A stretch of DNA of 34,198 bases from Lachnospiraceae bacterium (GTDB lineage: Bacteria; Bacillota; Clostridia; Lachnospirales; Lachnospiraceae): contig JAFQCM010000066.1 of NCBI GenBank assembly GCA_017399445.1, forward strand, positions 1 to 34,198, written 5' to 3'. This document shows positions 22,110 through 30,880 of this stretch, in pieces. Each line of letters begins with the position of its first letter. Positions within the stretch are counted from its first letter, which is position 1. The notes under the pieces are model-generated. The model was not told the DNA's origin. It saw nothing but the letters and a program-made list of their open reading frames with translations, and did no database searches. Made by a program: the position numbers and the translations under genes.

Positions 22110-24221
22110 ATGAGCGAAAAATTTAATGTGGAAGAGATCTTTGCAGAAGACGTATTTACTTTAGGTAAGATGAAAGAATACTTACCAAAAAAAGTATTTA
22201 CAGAGGTAAAAAATGTAATGGAAAATGGTGGCGAATTATCACTTGCTGCTGCTGATGTTGTTGCGAAAGCAATGAAAGACTGGGCAGAAGAAAAAGGCGC
22301 TACTCACTATACACATTGGTTCCAGCCTTTAACAGGTGTAACAGCAGAAAAGCATGATGCTTTTGTTACTCATCCAAACGCAGAAGGAAAAATGATTACA
22401 GAATTTTCCGGAAAAGAATTAATCAAAGGTGAACCAGATGCTTCTTCTTTCCCATCAGGTGGATTAAGAGCAACTTTCGAAGCTAGAGGATATACAGTAT
22501 GGGATATTACATCTCCAGCATTTATTAAAGAAGATGCAACAGGAGCAATTCTTTGTATTCCTACTTCTTTCTGTTCTTACACAGGCGAAGCTCTTGATAA
22601 AAAGACACCATTACTTCGCTCAATGGAAGCTGTTAGCGAACAGGCACTTCGTATTGTTCGTTTATTTGGAAATACAGCAGCTACAAAAGTAACTGCTTCC
22701 GTAGGACCAGAACAGGAATATTTCTTAGTAGATAGAGAAAAATACTTACAGAGAAAAGACTTAATTTATGCAGGACGTACATTATTTGGTGCATCAGCTC
22801 CAAAGGGACAGGAAATGGATGACCATTACTTTGGTGTAATCAGAGAACGTATCGGTGCCTACATGAAAGATTTAAATAAAGAATTATGGAAATTAGGTGT
22901 AACAGCTAAGACACAGCATAATGAAGTTGCACCTGCACAGCATGAATTAGCACCAATTTATGAAACAGCTAATATTGCCGTAGATCACAACCAGTTAATT
23001 ATGGAAACAATGAAGAAAGTTGCAGTACGTCATGGAATGGTTTGTCTTCTTCATGAAAAACCATTTGCAGGTGTAAATGGTTCCGGTAAGCATGACAACT
23101 GGTCCTTAACAACAGATAATGGAGTGAATCTTTTAGAACCAGGTGATACACCAAACGAAAATATCCAGTTCTTATTGGTATTAGCTTGTATGATGAAAGC
23201 AGTAGATACTCATGCAGATTTACTTCGTCAGTCAGCATCTGACGTAGGAAATGACCACAGATTAGGAGCTAACGAAGCACCACCAGCAATCATTTCCATG
23301 TTCTTAGGAGATCAGTTAGAAGATGTTGTAAAACAGTTAATTGAAACAGGTGAAGCTAAGAACTGTAGAGAAGGCGGAAAATTAGAAACAGGTGTATCTA
23401 CACTTCCAGACTTAACAAAAGATGCTACAGATAGAAACAGAACATCACCATTTGCATTTACAGGTAATAAGTTTGAATTCCGTATGGTTGGTTCTGCAGA
23501 CTCTATCGCAAGTCCAAACACAACATTAAATGCTATCGTTGCAGAAGCATTCTGTGAAGCTGCAGATATTTTGGAAAAAGCAGACGATTTTGATATGGCT
23601 GTACATGATTTGATCAAAGAATATATGACAAAACATCAGAGAATCGTATTCAATGGAAATGGATATTCTGATGAATGGGTTGCAGAAGCTGAAAGACGTG
23701 GATTACCAAATATCAAGTCTATGGTAGATGCAGTAGATACTTTAACTACAGAGAAAGCAGTTAAATTGTTTGAAAAATTCAATATCTTTACAAGAGCAGA
23801 ATTGGAAGCTCGTGAAGAAGTATTATACGAAACATATGCTAAGACAATCAACATTGAAGCGTTAACAATGATTGATATGGCAACAAAGCAGATTATTCCA
23901 GCTGTTGTAAAATATACTAAGGCATTAGCAGATACTGTAATTGCTGTAAAAGAAGCAGGAGCAGATGCATCTGTTCAGTCACAGTTATTAGCTGAAACAA
24001 GCAAGTACTTAGCAGAAGCAAAAGCTGCATTAACTAAATTAAGTGAAATAACAGCGGAAGCAGCAGCAATTGATTGTATTAAAACACAGGCATATGCATA
24101 CAAAGATAGTGTAATGCCAGCTATGGCTGCATTGAGAGCTCCTGTAGACGCTCTTGAGATGATTGTTGATAAGGAAATGTGGCCAATGCCATCTTATGGA
24201 GATTTAATCTTCGAAGTATAA
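22110..24221 (+). CDS. glnN: glutamine synthetase type III
   Basis: The enzyme makes glutamine from glutamate, ammonia and ATP. The 703-aa length is that of GSIII (GlnN), well above the ~440-470 aa of GSI. GSIII marks seen are [19 protein letters not shown] near residue 110, [15 protein letters not shown], the substrate region [32 protein letters not shown], and [21 protein letters not shown] helical C-terminal extension rich in alanine follows. The codon set (TTA, AAC, CGT, GGT) is like that of ilvE and the phosphorylase and suggests high expression. The gene is flanked by terminators on both sides and is therefore a single-gene unit. The ribosome site is AAAGGAAAGGG. Confidence 0.97.
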   Translation: MSEKFNVEEIFAEDVFTLGKMKEYLPKKVFTEVKNVMENGGELSLAAADVVAKAMKDWAEEKGATHYTHWFQPLTGVTAEKHDAFVTHPNAEGKMITEFSGKELIKGEPDASSFPSGGLRATFEARGYTVWDITSPAFIKEDATGAILCIPTSFCSYTGEALDKKTPLLRSMEAVSEQALRIVRLFGNTAATKVTASVGPEQEYFLVDREKYLQRKDLIYAGRTLFGASAPKGQEMDDHYFGVIRERIGAYMKDLNKELWKLGVTAKTQHNEVAPAQHELAPIYETANIAVDHNQLIMETMKKVAVRHGMVCLLHEKPFAGVNGSGKHDNWSLTTDNGVNLLEPGDTPNENIQFLLVLACMMKAVDTHADLLRQSASDVGNDHRLGANEAPPAIISMFLGDQLEDVVKQLIETGEAKNCREGGKLETGVSTLPDLTKDATDRNRTSPFAFTGNKFEFRMVGSADSIASPNTTLNAIVAEAFCEAADILEKADDFDMAVHDLIKEYMTKHQRIVFNGNGYSDEWVAEAERRGLPNIKSMVDAVDTLTTEKAVKLFEKFNIFTRAELEAREEVLYETYAKTINIEALTMIDMATKQIIPAVVKYTKALADTVIAVKEAGADASVQSQLLAETSKYLAEAKAALTKLSEITAEAAAIDCIKTQAYAYKDSVMPAMAALRAPVDALEMIVDKEMWPMPSYGDLIFEV

Positions 24222-24236
24222 AATAGGAATTTAAGT

Positions 24237-24278
24237 ACAAAGGAGCCTTTGCATGGAATGTGCAAGGGTTTCTTTTGT
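24237..24278 (+). terminator. Rho-independent terminator after glnN
   Basis: CCTTTGCA (24246-24253) pairs with TGCAAGGG (24261-24268, one wobble) around a 7-nt loop. The stem is extended outward by GAAACA-type pairing between 24237-24245 and 24269-24278, ending in a T-rich tract. Confidence 0.85.
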
Positions 24279-24309
24279 ATGCGTTTTAAGGTGATTGAAG
24301 ATGGGGATG

Positions 24310-24523
24310 ATTGGGGATGGGGACAGAAGCTTTCTAAGCAGGCGAGACAATGTTCCAGTGAACTAACTGTTAACTACGACTAAGACGATTGGGTGAGGAC
24401 CTGGCGCTCAAGTCTCCGTAAACAGTGGGTTTCACCTCTACTAAGGACGTCCCTTGCATGTCTGCTTAGAAAGCTTCAGCCTCACTGCCTTGCCTCCCAT
24501 CCCACTTCCCGGCGTCCCCCAAT
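24310..24523. other. GC-rich inverted-repeat element, candidate structured RNA or non-autonomous mobile element
   Basis: In a 410-bp gene-free stretch, GAAGCTTTCTAAGCAG (24326-24341) and its exact reverse complement (24462-24477) enclose 120 nt that contain further stems, such as GGTGA/TCACC (24392-24396/24432-24436) and AAGG/CCTT (24443-24446/24452-24455). Outside, GGGATGGG (24314-24321) can pair with CCCATCCC (24496-24503), and the ends read ATTGGGG (24310-24316) and CCCCAAT (24517-24523). The composition is clearly richer in GC than the neighbours and no believable ORF fits. No target-site duplication or U-tract is seen. I cannot match it to a named RNA class by eye. Confidence 0.6.
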
Positions 24524-24573
24524 ACAAAACTCCCCCTACATCTTAAAAAAAACAAATTTTTTTCATAAACTAC

Positions 24574-24602
24574 TTTAAAAAAGCGAAATAATTGTATATA
24601 AT
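24574..24602 (+). promoter_or_regulatory. SigA-type promoter of mreB and the rod operon
   Basis: TTTAAA (24574-24579), 17 bp, then a perfect TATAAT (24597-24602). The start point would be near 24609, giving a leader of ~85 nt before mreB. Confidence 0.7.
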
Positions 24603-24692
24603 AAGTAGCGAGTATGTTTAATTGAAAGTTAATATGGAAAAAATATATGAAATATAGATAGACAGCAAGAATAAGAAAGGGGACCATGTAAG

Positions 24693-25682
24693 ATGGCAGC
24701 AGATATCGGAATAGATTTGGGAACAGCAAGTATACTTGTTTATATAAAAGGAAAAGGCGTAGTATTAAAAGAACCTTCTGTAGTAGCGTTTGACAGAGAT
24801 ACCAATAAGATTAAAGCCATTGGGGAAGATGCAAGACAGATGCTTGGTAGAACACCGGGAAATATTGTGGCAGTAAGACCTCTTCGTCAGGGAGTTATTT
24901 CTGATTATACTGTAACAGAAAAAATGTTAAAGTATTTCATCCAGAAGGCAATGGGGAAGAAAACTTTCCGTAAGCCAAGAATCAGTGTATGTGTACCAAG
25001 TGGTGTTACAGAAGTAGAAAAAAAAGCGGTAGAAGATGCTACATGGGAAGCTGGTGCAAGAGAAGTTTCTATTATTGAAGAACCAATTGCAGCGGCTATC
25101 GGAGCAGGAATTGATATTTCAAAGCCATGTGGAAATATGATTGTAGATATCGGTGGTGGTACAGCAGATATTGCAGTTATTTCTTTAGGAGGCACCGTAG
25201 TAAGCACTTCCATTAAAATTGCAGGGGATAATTTTGATGAAGCAATTGTAAGATATATGCGTAAGAAACATAACTTATTAATTGGAGAACGTACAGCAGA
25301 AGATATTAAGATTAAAATTGGCTGTGCGTTTAAACGTGCAGAAGTAGATACTATGGATGTTAGAGGAAGAAACTTAGTAACAGGTCTTCCTAAAACTGTA
25401 ACAGTAACATCAGAAGAAACAGAAGAAGCTCTTCGTGATACTACTGCACAGATTGTAGAAGCAGTACACAGTGTATTAGAAAAAACTCCACCAGAACTTG
25501 CAGCAGATATTGCAGATCGTGGTATTGTTTTAACTGGTGGTGGAAGTTTGTTGCGTGGATTAGAAGAATTAATTGAGCATAAAACAGGAATTAATACTAT
25601 GACAGCAGAAGAACCAATGACTTGTGTGGCAATTGGTACTGGTAAATTTGTGGAATTTATGAGTGGAAGAAGAGACGAGTAA
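24693..25682 (+). CDS. rod-shape determining actin-like protein MreB/Mbl
   Basis: The 329-aa product is a bacterial actin that organises cell-wall synthesis on the inner face of the membrane. The ATP-binding pattern is complete: phosphate-1 IGIDLGTASILVYIKGKGVV, the ISVCVPSGVTEVEKKAVEDA block, EEPIAAAIGAGIDI, phosphate-2 MIVDIGGGTADIAVISLGG, and adenosine motif IVLTGGGSLLRGLEELI. Linkage to flagellar rod genes is the arrangement of Bacillus mbl-flhO-flhP, so Mbl is the likely counterpart, but mreB and mbl are hard to tell apart by eye. The ATG has AAAGGGG about 10 nt upstream, slightly long. No mreC/mreD genes are adjacent. Confidence 0.93.
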   Translation: MAADIGIDLGTASILVYIKGKGVVLKEPSVVAFDRDTNKIKAIGEDARQMLGRTPGNIVAVRPLRQGVISDYTVTEKMLKYFIQKAMGKKTFRKPRISVCVPSGVTEVEKKAVEDATWEAGAREVSIIEEPIAAAIGAGIDISKPCGNMIVDIGGGTADIAVISLGGTVVSTSIKIAGDNFDEAIVRYMRKKHNLLIGERTAEDIKIKIGCAFKRAEVDTMDVRGRNLVTGLPKTVTVTSEETEEALRDTTAQIVEAVHSVLEKTPPELAADIADRGIVLTGGGSLLRGLEELIEHKTGINTMTAEEPMTCVAIGTGKFVEFMSGRRDE

Positions 25683-25718
25683 GATAAAAAATGGCATAAT
25701 ATTTGGAGGGAATACATT

Positions 25719-26492
25719 ATGGTAAAGGGTTTGTATACAGCCTACACAGGAATGATACATCAGCAAAAAAGGCTGGATGTTATCAGTAACAATCTTGCCA
25801 ATTCAGCAACGGTTGGATTCAAAAGAGAAGGCGCTACAGCAAAAGCATTTGAAGATGAATTAGCGATTAAAATTAAGGATACATCAGAAGGATTAGTGGA
25901 CAGAGGAATCGGCGATATGAGTATGGGAGTAAAGTTTGGGGAAACTTACAGAGATTACTCTCAAGGATCCTTTAGGGTAACAGATAATACTTATGACCTT
26001 GCTTTGGATGGTGAAGGATTCTTCCAGATTTCTTTCACCAATAAACAAGGAGAGACTTCTGTGAAGCTTACCAGAGATGGAAACTTTACGGTGAATGTAG
26101 ACGGCTACCTGGTGACAAAAGATGGAGATTTCGTACTTGGAACCGATGGGGCACCCATTCAAATTGATCCAAACAGCGAAACAAAGATTGATGCAGCAGG
26201 ACGTATCATTCAAAATGATGTTGTAGTTGCAACCATTTCTGTAGTAGATGTGGAAGATTATAATTACCTTCAAAAATATGGTGAAAATATGTATGATTTA
26301 GTGGAAGGTGGTCAGTTAACAGAATCTGCAGCTGCCATAGAGCAAGGATGTTTGGAACAGTCAAATGTGCAAGTGGTAAAAGAAATGGTAGAAATGATTA
26401 ATGTAACCAGAGCCTATGAAACTAATCAAAAAGCAATACAGACAGTGGATCAGATGTTAGATAAAGCAGTAAATCAGGTAGGTAGATTATAA
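25719..26492 (+). CDS. flagellar hook-basal body rod protein (FlgF/FlhO-like)
   Basis: The 257-aa product has the two terminal coiled-coil signatures of flagellar axial proteins: N-terminal YTAYTGMIHQQKRLDVISNN with LANSATVGFK, and C-terminal QSNVQVVKEMVEMINVTRAY ending in helical repeats. The middle FlgE/F/G domain carries DLALDGEGFFQISF and TRDGNFTVNVDGYLV. By position after mbl it corresponds to FlhO of Bacillus, a rod component exported by the flagellar type III system; hence no signal peptide. It is 36 bp after mreB with a GGAGGG ribosome site and no terminator between, so co-transcription is likely. Confidence 0.92.
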   Translation: MVKGLYTAYTGMIHQQKRLDVISNNLANSATVGFKREGATAKAFEDELAIKIKDTSEGLVDRGIGDMSMGVKFGETYRDYSQGSFRVTDNTYDLALDGEGFFQISFTNKQGETSVKLTRDGNFTVNVDGYLVTKDGDFVLGTDGAPIQIDPNSETKIDAAGRIIQNDVVVATISVVDVEDYNYLQKYGENMYDLVEGGQLTESAAAIEQGCLEQSNVQVVKEMVEMINVTRAYETNQKAIQTVDQMLDKAVNQVGRL

Positions 26493-26512
26493 GGAAAAAG
26501 AAAAATTCGTCC

Positions 26513-26540
26513 TAAAGAACCAGATTTAAAATGACGATAT
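26513..26540 (+). promoter_or_regulatory. SigD (sigma-28)-type flagellar promoter upstream of flgG
   Basis: TAAA (26513-26516), a 16-bp spacer and GACGATAT (26533-26540) match the SigD pattern TAAA-N15/16-GCCGATAT with one mismatch in the -10 box. It lies 39 bp before the flgG start in the gap after the FlhO-like gene. Confidence 0.65.
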
Positions 26541-26578
26541 CATAAAGACAAGTACAGTGAGAGGAGCGAAAAAAAGGT

Positions 26579-27397
26579 ATGATGCGATCTTTATGGACTG
26601 CTGCATCTGGTATGATAGCACAGCAGACAAATGTTGATACAATATCAAATAATCTTGCAAATGTAAATACTACAGGTTATAAAGCCCAGTCAGCAGAATT
26701 TAAATCATTGTTATATCAGAATTTACAGACAAAGACAACGACAGCAAATGGAGAAAACAAACCAATCCCTGCAGAAGTAGGGTTAGGTGTAAGAAATTCT
26801 TCTATTACATCTCATTTTTCTCAGGGAGCTTTCTTAGCATCAGACAGTGATACAGCATTTGCTATTAATGGAGATGGTTTCTTTGCAGTAAGAGGTGCGG
26901 ATGGAGAAACTTACTATACTAGAAATGGTAACTTTACATATGCAGTAGGTGTGAATGGAATGATGCTTACCACAACAGATGGTCTTCCGGTGTTGGATTC
27001 TGCCGGACGGGAAATTGCATTTGATATGTCAGGTTATGATATGTCAAAAGTAAGAGTTTCCACAGATGGTCAGTTTGGTTATTTAGATGATGATGGAAAT
27101 TATCAGGATCTGGGAATGCAGATAGGAGTGTTCCAGTTTAATAATCCGTCAGGATTAGAAAAAATGTCAGGAAGTCTTCTGGCGGAAACAGTAGCATCAG
27201 GACAGGCTATTAATGAAGCGCTTACAGACACCGTACAGAAATCTACCATTAAGAGTGGATATTTGGAAGGTTCCAATGTTCAGGTGGCAGATGAAATGGT
27301 AAACTTGATCATTGCTCAGAGAGCGTATGAAATGAACTCAAAAGCAATTCAAGCATCCGATGAAATGCTTAGTCAGGCAAATCAGTTGAGAAGATAG
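26579..27397 (+). CDS. flgG: flagellar distal rod protein FlgG (FlhP-like)
   Basis: The 272-aa product has the classical FlgG ends: SLWTAASGMIAQQTNVDTIS with NLANVNTTGYKAQSAEFK, and C-terminal GYLEGSNVQVADEMVNLIIA with QRAYEMNSKAIQASDEMLS. The NTTGYK spelling and ~265-aa size favour FlgG. The central domain includes FAINGDGFFAVRG and TRNGNFTYAVGVNGMML. Two adjacent ATG codons (26579, 26582) are possible starts; GAGGAG at 26561-26566 is 12-15 nt away, longer than usual. A SigD-type promoter precedes it, so it can be expressed apart from mreB. Confidence 0.93.
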   Translation: MMRSLWTAASGMIAQQTNVDTISNNLANVNTTGYKAQSAEFKSLLYQNLQTKTTTANGENKPIPAEVGLGVRNSSITSHFSQGAFLASDSDTAFAINGDGFFAVRGADGETYYTRNGNFTYAVGVNGMMLTTTDGLPVLDSAGREIAFDMSGYDMSKVRVSTDGQFGYLDDDGNYQDLGMQIGVFQFNNPSGLEKMSGSLLAETVASGQAINEALTDTVQKSTIKSGYLEGSNVQVADEMVNLIIAQRAYEMNSKAIQASDEMLSQANQLRR

Positions 27398-27410
27398 TAG
27401 GTGGCATAAA

Positions 27411-27761
27411 ATGGATATTTCATCAATACAGGCAATGGCAGATCAGTATGCAAGTGAAAGTTCTTCCACGAAAAAACTGGAGGAAAGTTTAAAAAATGAT
27501 TATAGCACAGCTACTAGTGAAGAATTAATGGGTGTGTGCAAAGAATTTGAAGCCTACTTTGTAGAACAGATTTTCAAAGAAATGCGTAAAACTATTCCGG
27601 AAAGTGAAACTACATCTTCTTATACTTCAACTATGAAGGAATACTATGAAGATGGTTTATATCAGGAATATGCAAAAGCTATTACCGAACAGGGAGATGG
27701 CATAGGACTTGCAAAAACCTTATATGAACAAATGAAACGTAATTATAACATTGAAGAGTAG
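27411..27761 (+). CDS. rod-binding protein, FlgJ N-terminal domain type
   Basis: The 116-aa product matches the Rod-binding domain of FlgJ: CKEFEAYFVEQIFKEMRKTI followed by a Ser/Thr-rich stretch and EYYEDGLYQEYAKAITEQGD then GIGLAKTLYEQM. It lacks the C-terminal muramidase domain found in proteobacterial FlgJ, which is normal for Firmicutes. It likely acts as the rod cap or scaffold. It starts 13 bp after flgG and is followed by a large hairpin, so it is probably the last gene of the rod operon. Confidence 0.92.
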   Translation: MDISSIQAMADQYASESSSTKKLEESLKNDYSTATSEELMGVCKEFEAYFVEQIFKEMRKTIPESETTSSYTSTMKEYYEDGLYQEYAKAITEQGDGIGLAKTLYEQMKRNYNIEE

Positions 27762-27800
27762 CAGTAACTGTTAAAAGACAGCGATGCAAGGATAAATGAA

Positions 27801-27851
27801 AGCCGTTTTTTGCCGGAAAGATAATTTTCGGTGAAAAAGCGGCTATCTTTC
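27801..27851 (+). terminator. long hairpin region between the rod operon and recD2, with alternative pairings
   Basis: GCCGTTTTTT (27802-27811) pairs with AAAAAGCGGC (27834-27843), and inside it CCGGAAA (27813-27819) with TTTTCGG (27825-27831). A competing perfect 8-bp stem GAAAGATA/TATCTTTC (27816-27823/27844-27851) cannot form together with the first. The tract after the main stem is only moderately T-rich, so termination strength is uncertain. Confidence 0.55.
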
Positions 27852-27886
27852 TATCAGACAATATTCGTTACAATGGAAGGGAAGAA

Positions 27887-30109
27887 ATGGAAAAATTAGA
27901 AGGTTATGTAGAACACATTATATTTCGAAATACAGAAAATGGTTATACCGTAATGAATGTAGTGGCAGAGGAAGAAGAAATTACATGTGTAGGTTCCCTG
28001 CAATATATTGATGAAGGCGAAATGTTGTCTATGGAAGGCGACTATAAGGAACATACTCTGTATGGAAAGCAGTTTGTAATTGAAAGTTATGAATTAAAAG
28101 CACCAGAAGATACTGTTGCAATTGAACGGTATCTGGCATCTGGTGCAATTAAAGGCATTGGAGCGGCACTGGCAGCCAGAATTGTAAGACGTTTTAAGGA
28201 TGACACTTTTCGCATTATAGAGGAAGAACCAGAGAGGTTAAAAGAAGTAAAAGGCATTAGTGAGCGTATGTCCAGAGAAATTGCAGAGCAAGTAGAAGAA
28301 AAAAAAGATATGCGCCAGGCCATGATTTTTCTTCAGCAATACGGAATCAATACCAGTTTGGCTGTGAAGATTTATGAAAAATATGGTTTGAATATTTATG
28401 GTATTATCAGGGAGAATCCATACCGGTTGGCAGATGATATTAATGGGATTGGATTTAAAATTGCAGATGAAATTGCTACAAAGGTAGGTATTCATACAGA
28501 TTCGGACTTTCGTATTAAAAGTGGTTTGTTATATGTGCTGGTTCAGGCAGGAAATGATGGACACACTTATCTGCCAAAAACTGAATTGATCACTAAAACG
28601 AAGGAACTACTTGGATTAGGGGAAGTGGATATTGAAAAACACATTATGGATATGGTAGTAGACAGAAAGGTGATTATGAAAGAAGAAACAGATGGAATTC
28701 ATGTGTTTGCTAATTTAAGCTATCATACAGAACTAAATACAGCAAGAATGCTGACAGAGCTGAATATTTTATGTGGAGAAAAAGATGCTCATGTAGAAAA
28801 GAGAATTCAGCGTATTGAAAAGGATTTGGGAGAAGAACTGGAACAGAAACAGCGACTTGCGGTGAAAGAAGCGGTTAATAATGGAGTGCTTGTAATTACC
28901 GGCGGTCCTGGTACAGGAAAAACCACAACCATTAATGCTATTTTAAAATATTTTGAAGAGGAAGATTTGGTGGTGGAATTGGCAGCACCAACCGGCAGGG
29001 CTGCAAAACGAATGAGTGAAGCCACTGGATATGTAGCAAAAACCATACACAGATTATTGGAATTATCAGGAGTTCCTGATGAAGGCGGACGAACAGAATT
29101 TATGAGAAACGAACAGAATCCATTGGAGGCAGATGTGATTATTGTAGACGAAATGTCTATGGTGGATATTTATCTAATACATTCACTGCTAAAAGCTATA
29201 GTAGCCGGTACCAGACTTATTTTAGTGGGAGACGCAAACCAGCTTCCAAGTGTAGGTCCGGGGTCCGTTTTAAAAGATATTATTGAATCTGGTGTTTTTA
29301 CTGTGGTACGACTTACAAAGATTTTTCGTCAGGCAGCGAAAAGTAATATTGTTATGAATGCCCATAAAATCAATGAAGGCGAAGTATTGGATTTGGAAAA
29401 TAAGAAAACAGACTTTTTTATTATGCGTCGCTATGAAGCTCAAGGTGCTTTAGAGATGATAAAAAAACTGATTGTAGATATTCTGCCTCCTAATATTAAA
29501 GTGGAGCCTTATGATATTCAGGTGATGACGCCAATGCGAAAGGGACAGCTGGGTGTGGAAGAACTGAATGTCTATCTTCAAGGAATTTTGAATCCGCCGG
29601 CAAAGGCGAAGATAGAAAAGAAATTTGGTAATGTAATTTTCCGGGTAGGAGATAAAGTCATGCAGGTAAAGAATGATTACCAACTTGAGTGGGAGATTCG
29701 GAATAAATACAAAATTCCAATTGAAAAAGGAACTGGAGTATTTAATGGAGATATGGGGATTATTTCTGAAATTAACACTTTTGCAGAAACATTGGAGGTT
29801 CAGTTCGATGACAACAGGCAGGTAACCTATTCTTTTAAACAGGCAGAAGAATTGGAACATGCTTATGCCATTACCATTCATAAATCTCAAGGAAGTGAAT
29901 ATCCGGCAGTGATTATGCCGATTTTAAGTGGTCCAAGAATGTTAATGAATCGGAATCTTTTGTATACAGGAGTAACCAGAGCAAAACGGTGTGTTACTAT
30001 TGTAGGGAATGAGAATACGGTTCAGGATATGGTAAGAAATAAAAGTGAAAACAGAAGATATACAGATTTAGAACTCCGAATTAGGGAGTTTAACACAATC
30101 TTGGAATAA
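27887..30109 (+). CDS. recD2: RecD2-type SF1B DNA helicase
   Basis: RecD2 is a 5'-3' helicase found in bacteria without RecBC and is linked to repair and replication-fork maintenance. The 740-aa product has the long N-terminal region typical of RecD2: an OB-like start EGYVEHIIFRNTENGYTVM, then helix-hairpin-helix repeats (GIGAALAARIVRRF; LKEVKGISERMSREI). The helicase core has Walker A GGPGTGKTTT (Lys345), PTGRAAKRMSEATG, Walker B VIIVDEMSMVD, LVGDANQLPSVGPGS, and C-terminal motifs AITIHKSQGSEYPAVI and LYTGVTRAKR. The ribosome site AAGGGAAG lies ~5 nt upstream. comF follows within 20 bp or slightly more, depending on its start. Confidence 0.96.
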   Translation: MEKLEGYVEHIIFRNTENGYTVMNVVAEEEEITCVGSLQYIDEGEMLSMEGDYKEHTLYGKQFVIESYELKAPEDTVAIERYLASGAIKGIGAALAARIVRRFKDDTFRIIEEEPERLKEVKGISERMSREIAEQVEEKKDMRQAMIFLQQYGINTSLAVKIYEKYGLNIYGIIRENPYRLADDINGIGFKIADEIATKVGIHTDSDFRIKSGLLYVLVQAGNDGHTYLPKTELITKTKELLGLGEVDIEKHIMDMVVDRKVIMKEETDGIHVFANLSYHTELNTARMLTELNILCGEKDAHVEKRIQRIEKDLGEELEQKQRLAVKEAVNNGVLVITGGPGTGKTTTINAILKYFEEEDLVVELAAPTGRAAKRMSEATGYVAKTIHRLLELSGVPDEGGRTEFMRNEQNPLEADVIIVDEMSMVDIYLIHSLLKAIVAGTRLILVGDANQLPSVGPGSVLKDIIESGVFTVVRLTKIFRQAAKSNIVMNAHKINEGEVLDLENKKTDFFIMRRYEAQGALEMIKKLIVDILPPNIKVEPYDIQVMTPMRKGQLGVEELNVYLQGILNPPAKAKIEKKFGNVIFRVGDKVMQVKNDYQLEWEIRNKYKIPIEKGTGVFNGDMGIISEINTFAETLEVQFDDNRQVTYSFKQAEELEHAYAITIHKSQGSEYPAVIMPILSGPRMLMNRNLLYTGVTRAKRCVTIVGNENTVQDMVRNKSENRRYTDLELRIREFNTILE

Positions 30110-30128
30110 AGGAAAGGGGAAAGTTAAA

Positions 30129-30869
30129 ATTTTTAAAATTGGGGATGTAAAATTAGAAAATATATTTGGAAAAGTCTTGGATATTTTGTATCCAAGACGA
30201 TGTCCTATTTGTGGAGAAATTGTACCAAAAAAAGGTGAGCTTATCTGCGGGGAGTGCAAAGATAAGCTTGTGTATATCAAGAATCCAAGATGCAAGAAAT
30301 GTGGAAAACCTTTGGAATTTTACAAAGAAGAATATTGCAGAGATTGTAAACGACGCAGACATTATTTTGAAGAAGGGAGAGCAGTGTGGGTATATTCTAA
30401 AGAAATGAGGAGTTCCATTTATCGTTTCAAATATGATAATAAAAGAGAATATGCAGATTTTTATACAGAAGAGCTGGTTCAGGTGTACGGAAACTGGATC
30501 AAAAGTCTGCAAGTGGATGCAATTGTACCTATTCCACTCCACAAAAAGAGAAAAAGGAGCAGAGGATTTAATCAAGCAGAAGTACTTGCCTGTGGGATTG
30601 GAAGAAAATTAAATCTCCCAGTTATGCCAGAAGTAATGGTCCGAGATAAAAATACCGTAGCTCAAAAAGAATTAAATGATAAAGAACGACAGGAAAATGT
30701 AAAAAATGCTTTTAAAATTCCATGTAATGAGGTAAAATTAAAGAAAGTATTGCTGGTAGATGATATATATACAACAGGTAGTACTATAGATGCAGCTGCC
30801 AAGGCACTAAAAAGCAAAGGGATTGAAAAAGTGTATTATATATGTTTGTGTACCGGCGGGGTAAGTTAG
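30129..30869 (+). CDS. ComF family phosphoribosyltransferase-like protein
   Basis: The product has paired zinc-binding cysteines (CPICGEIV, ICGECKD, CKKCGKPL, CRDCK; C4-type fingers in the first ~60 residues), the block VDAIVPIPLHKKRKRSRGFN, and the PRPP-binding motif VLLVDDIYTTGST near the end. ComFC-type proteins take part in DNA uptake and in genome maintenance, with unclear enzymology. The start is uncertain. An ATT at 30129 lies 9 nt after GGGG (30116-30119), and the extra residues IFKIGDVKLENIFGKV look protein-like; the first standard start codon is TTG 30177 (230 aa) with only a weak GGA upstream. I extend the gene to ATT with the TTG as the conservative alternative. The stop overlaps the next gene's ribosome site, so the two are coupled. 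Confidence 0.85.
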   Translation: MFKIGDVKLENIFGKVLDILYPRRCPICGEIVPKKGELICGECKDKLVYIKNPRCKKCGKPLEFYKEEYCRDCKRRRHYFEEGRAVWVYSKEMRSSIYRFKYDNKREYADFYTEELVQVYGNWIKSLQVDAIVPIPLHKKRKRSRGFNQAEVLACGIGRKLNLPVMPEVMVRDKNTVAQKELNDKERQENVKNAFKIPCNEVKLKKVLLVDDIYTTGSTIDAAAKALKSKGIEKVYYICLCTGGVS

Positions 30870-30880
30870 GAGGAAAAGGT

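Noticed and set aside
24303..24322. G-quadruplex
   Set aside because: Only three GGGG tracts are present within reach; a fourth is missing, so a standard intramolecular quadruplex is unlikely.
24393..24578. 61-codon open frame in the gene-free stretch
   Set aside because: It runs across the inverted-repeat element, has an Arg/Ser/Pro-rich composition and no ribosome site; the structured element explains the sequence better.
24905..25717. 270-codon open frame on the minus strand
   Set aside because: It lies antisense to mreB, is rich in Ser/Ile/Thr without a domain pattern, and has no ribosome site; it reflects codon bias of the mreB strand.
30166..30408. 80-codon plus-strand frame overlapping comF
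   Set aside because: It is another frame of the comF gene; the zinc-finger cysteines and PRPP motif lie in the frame reported.
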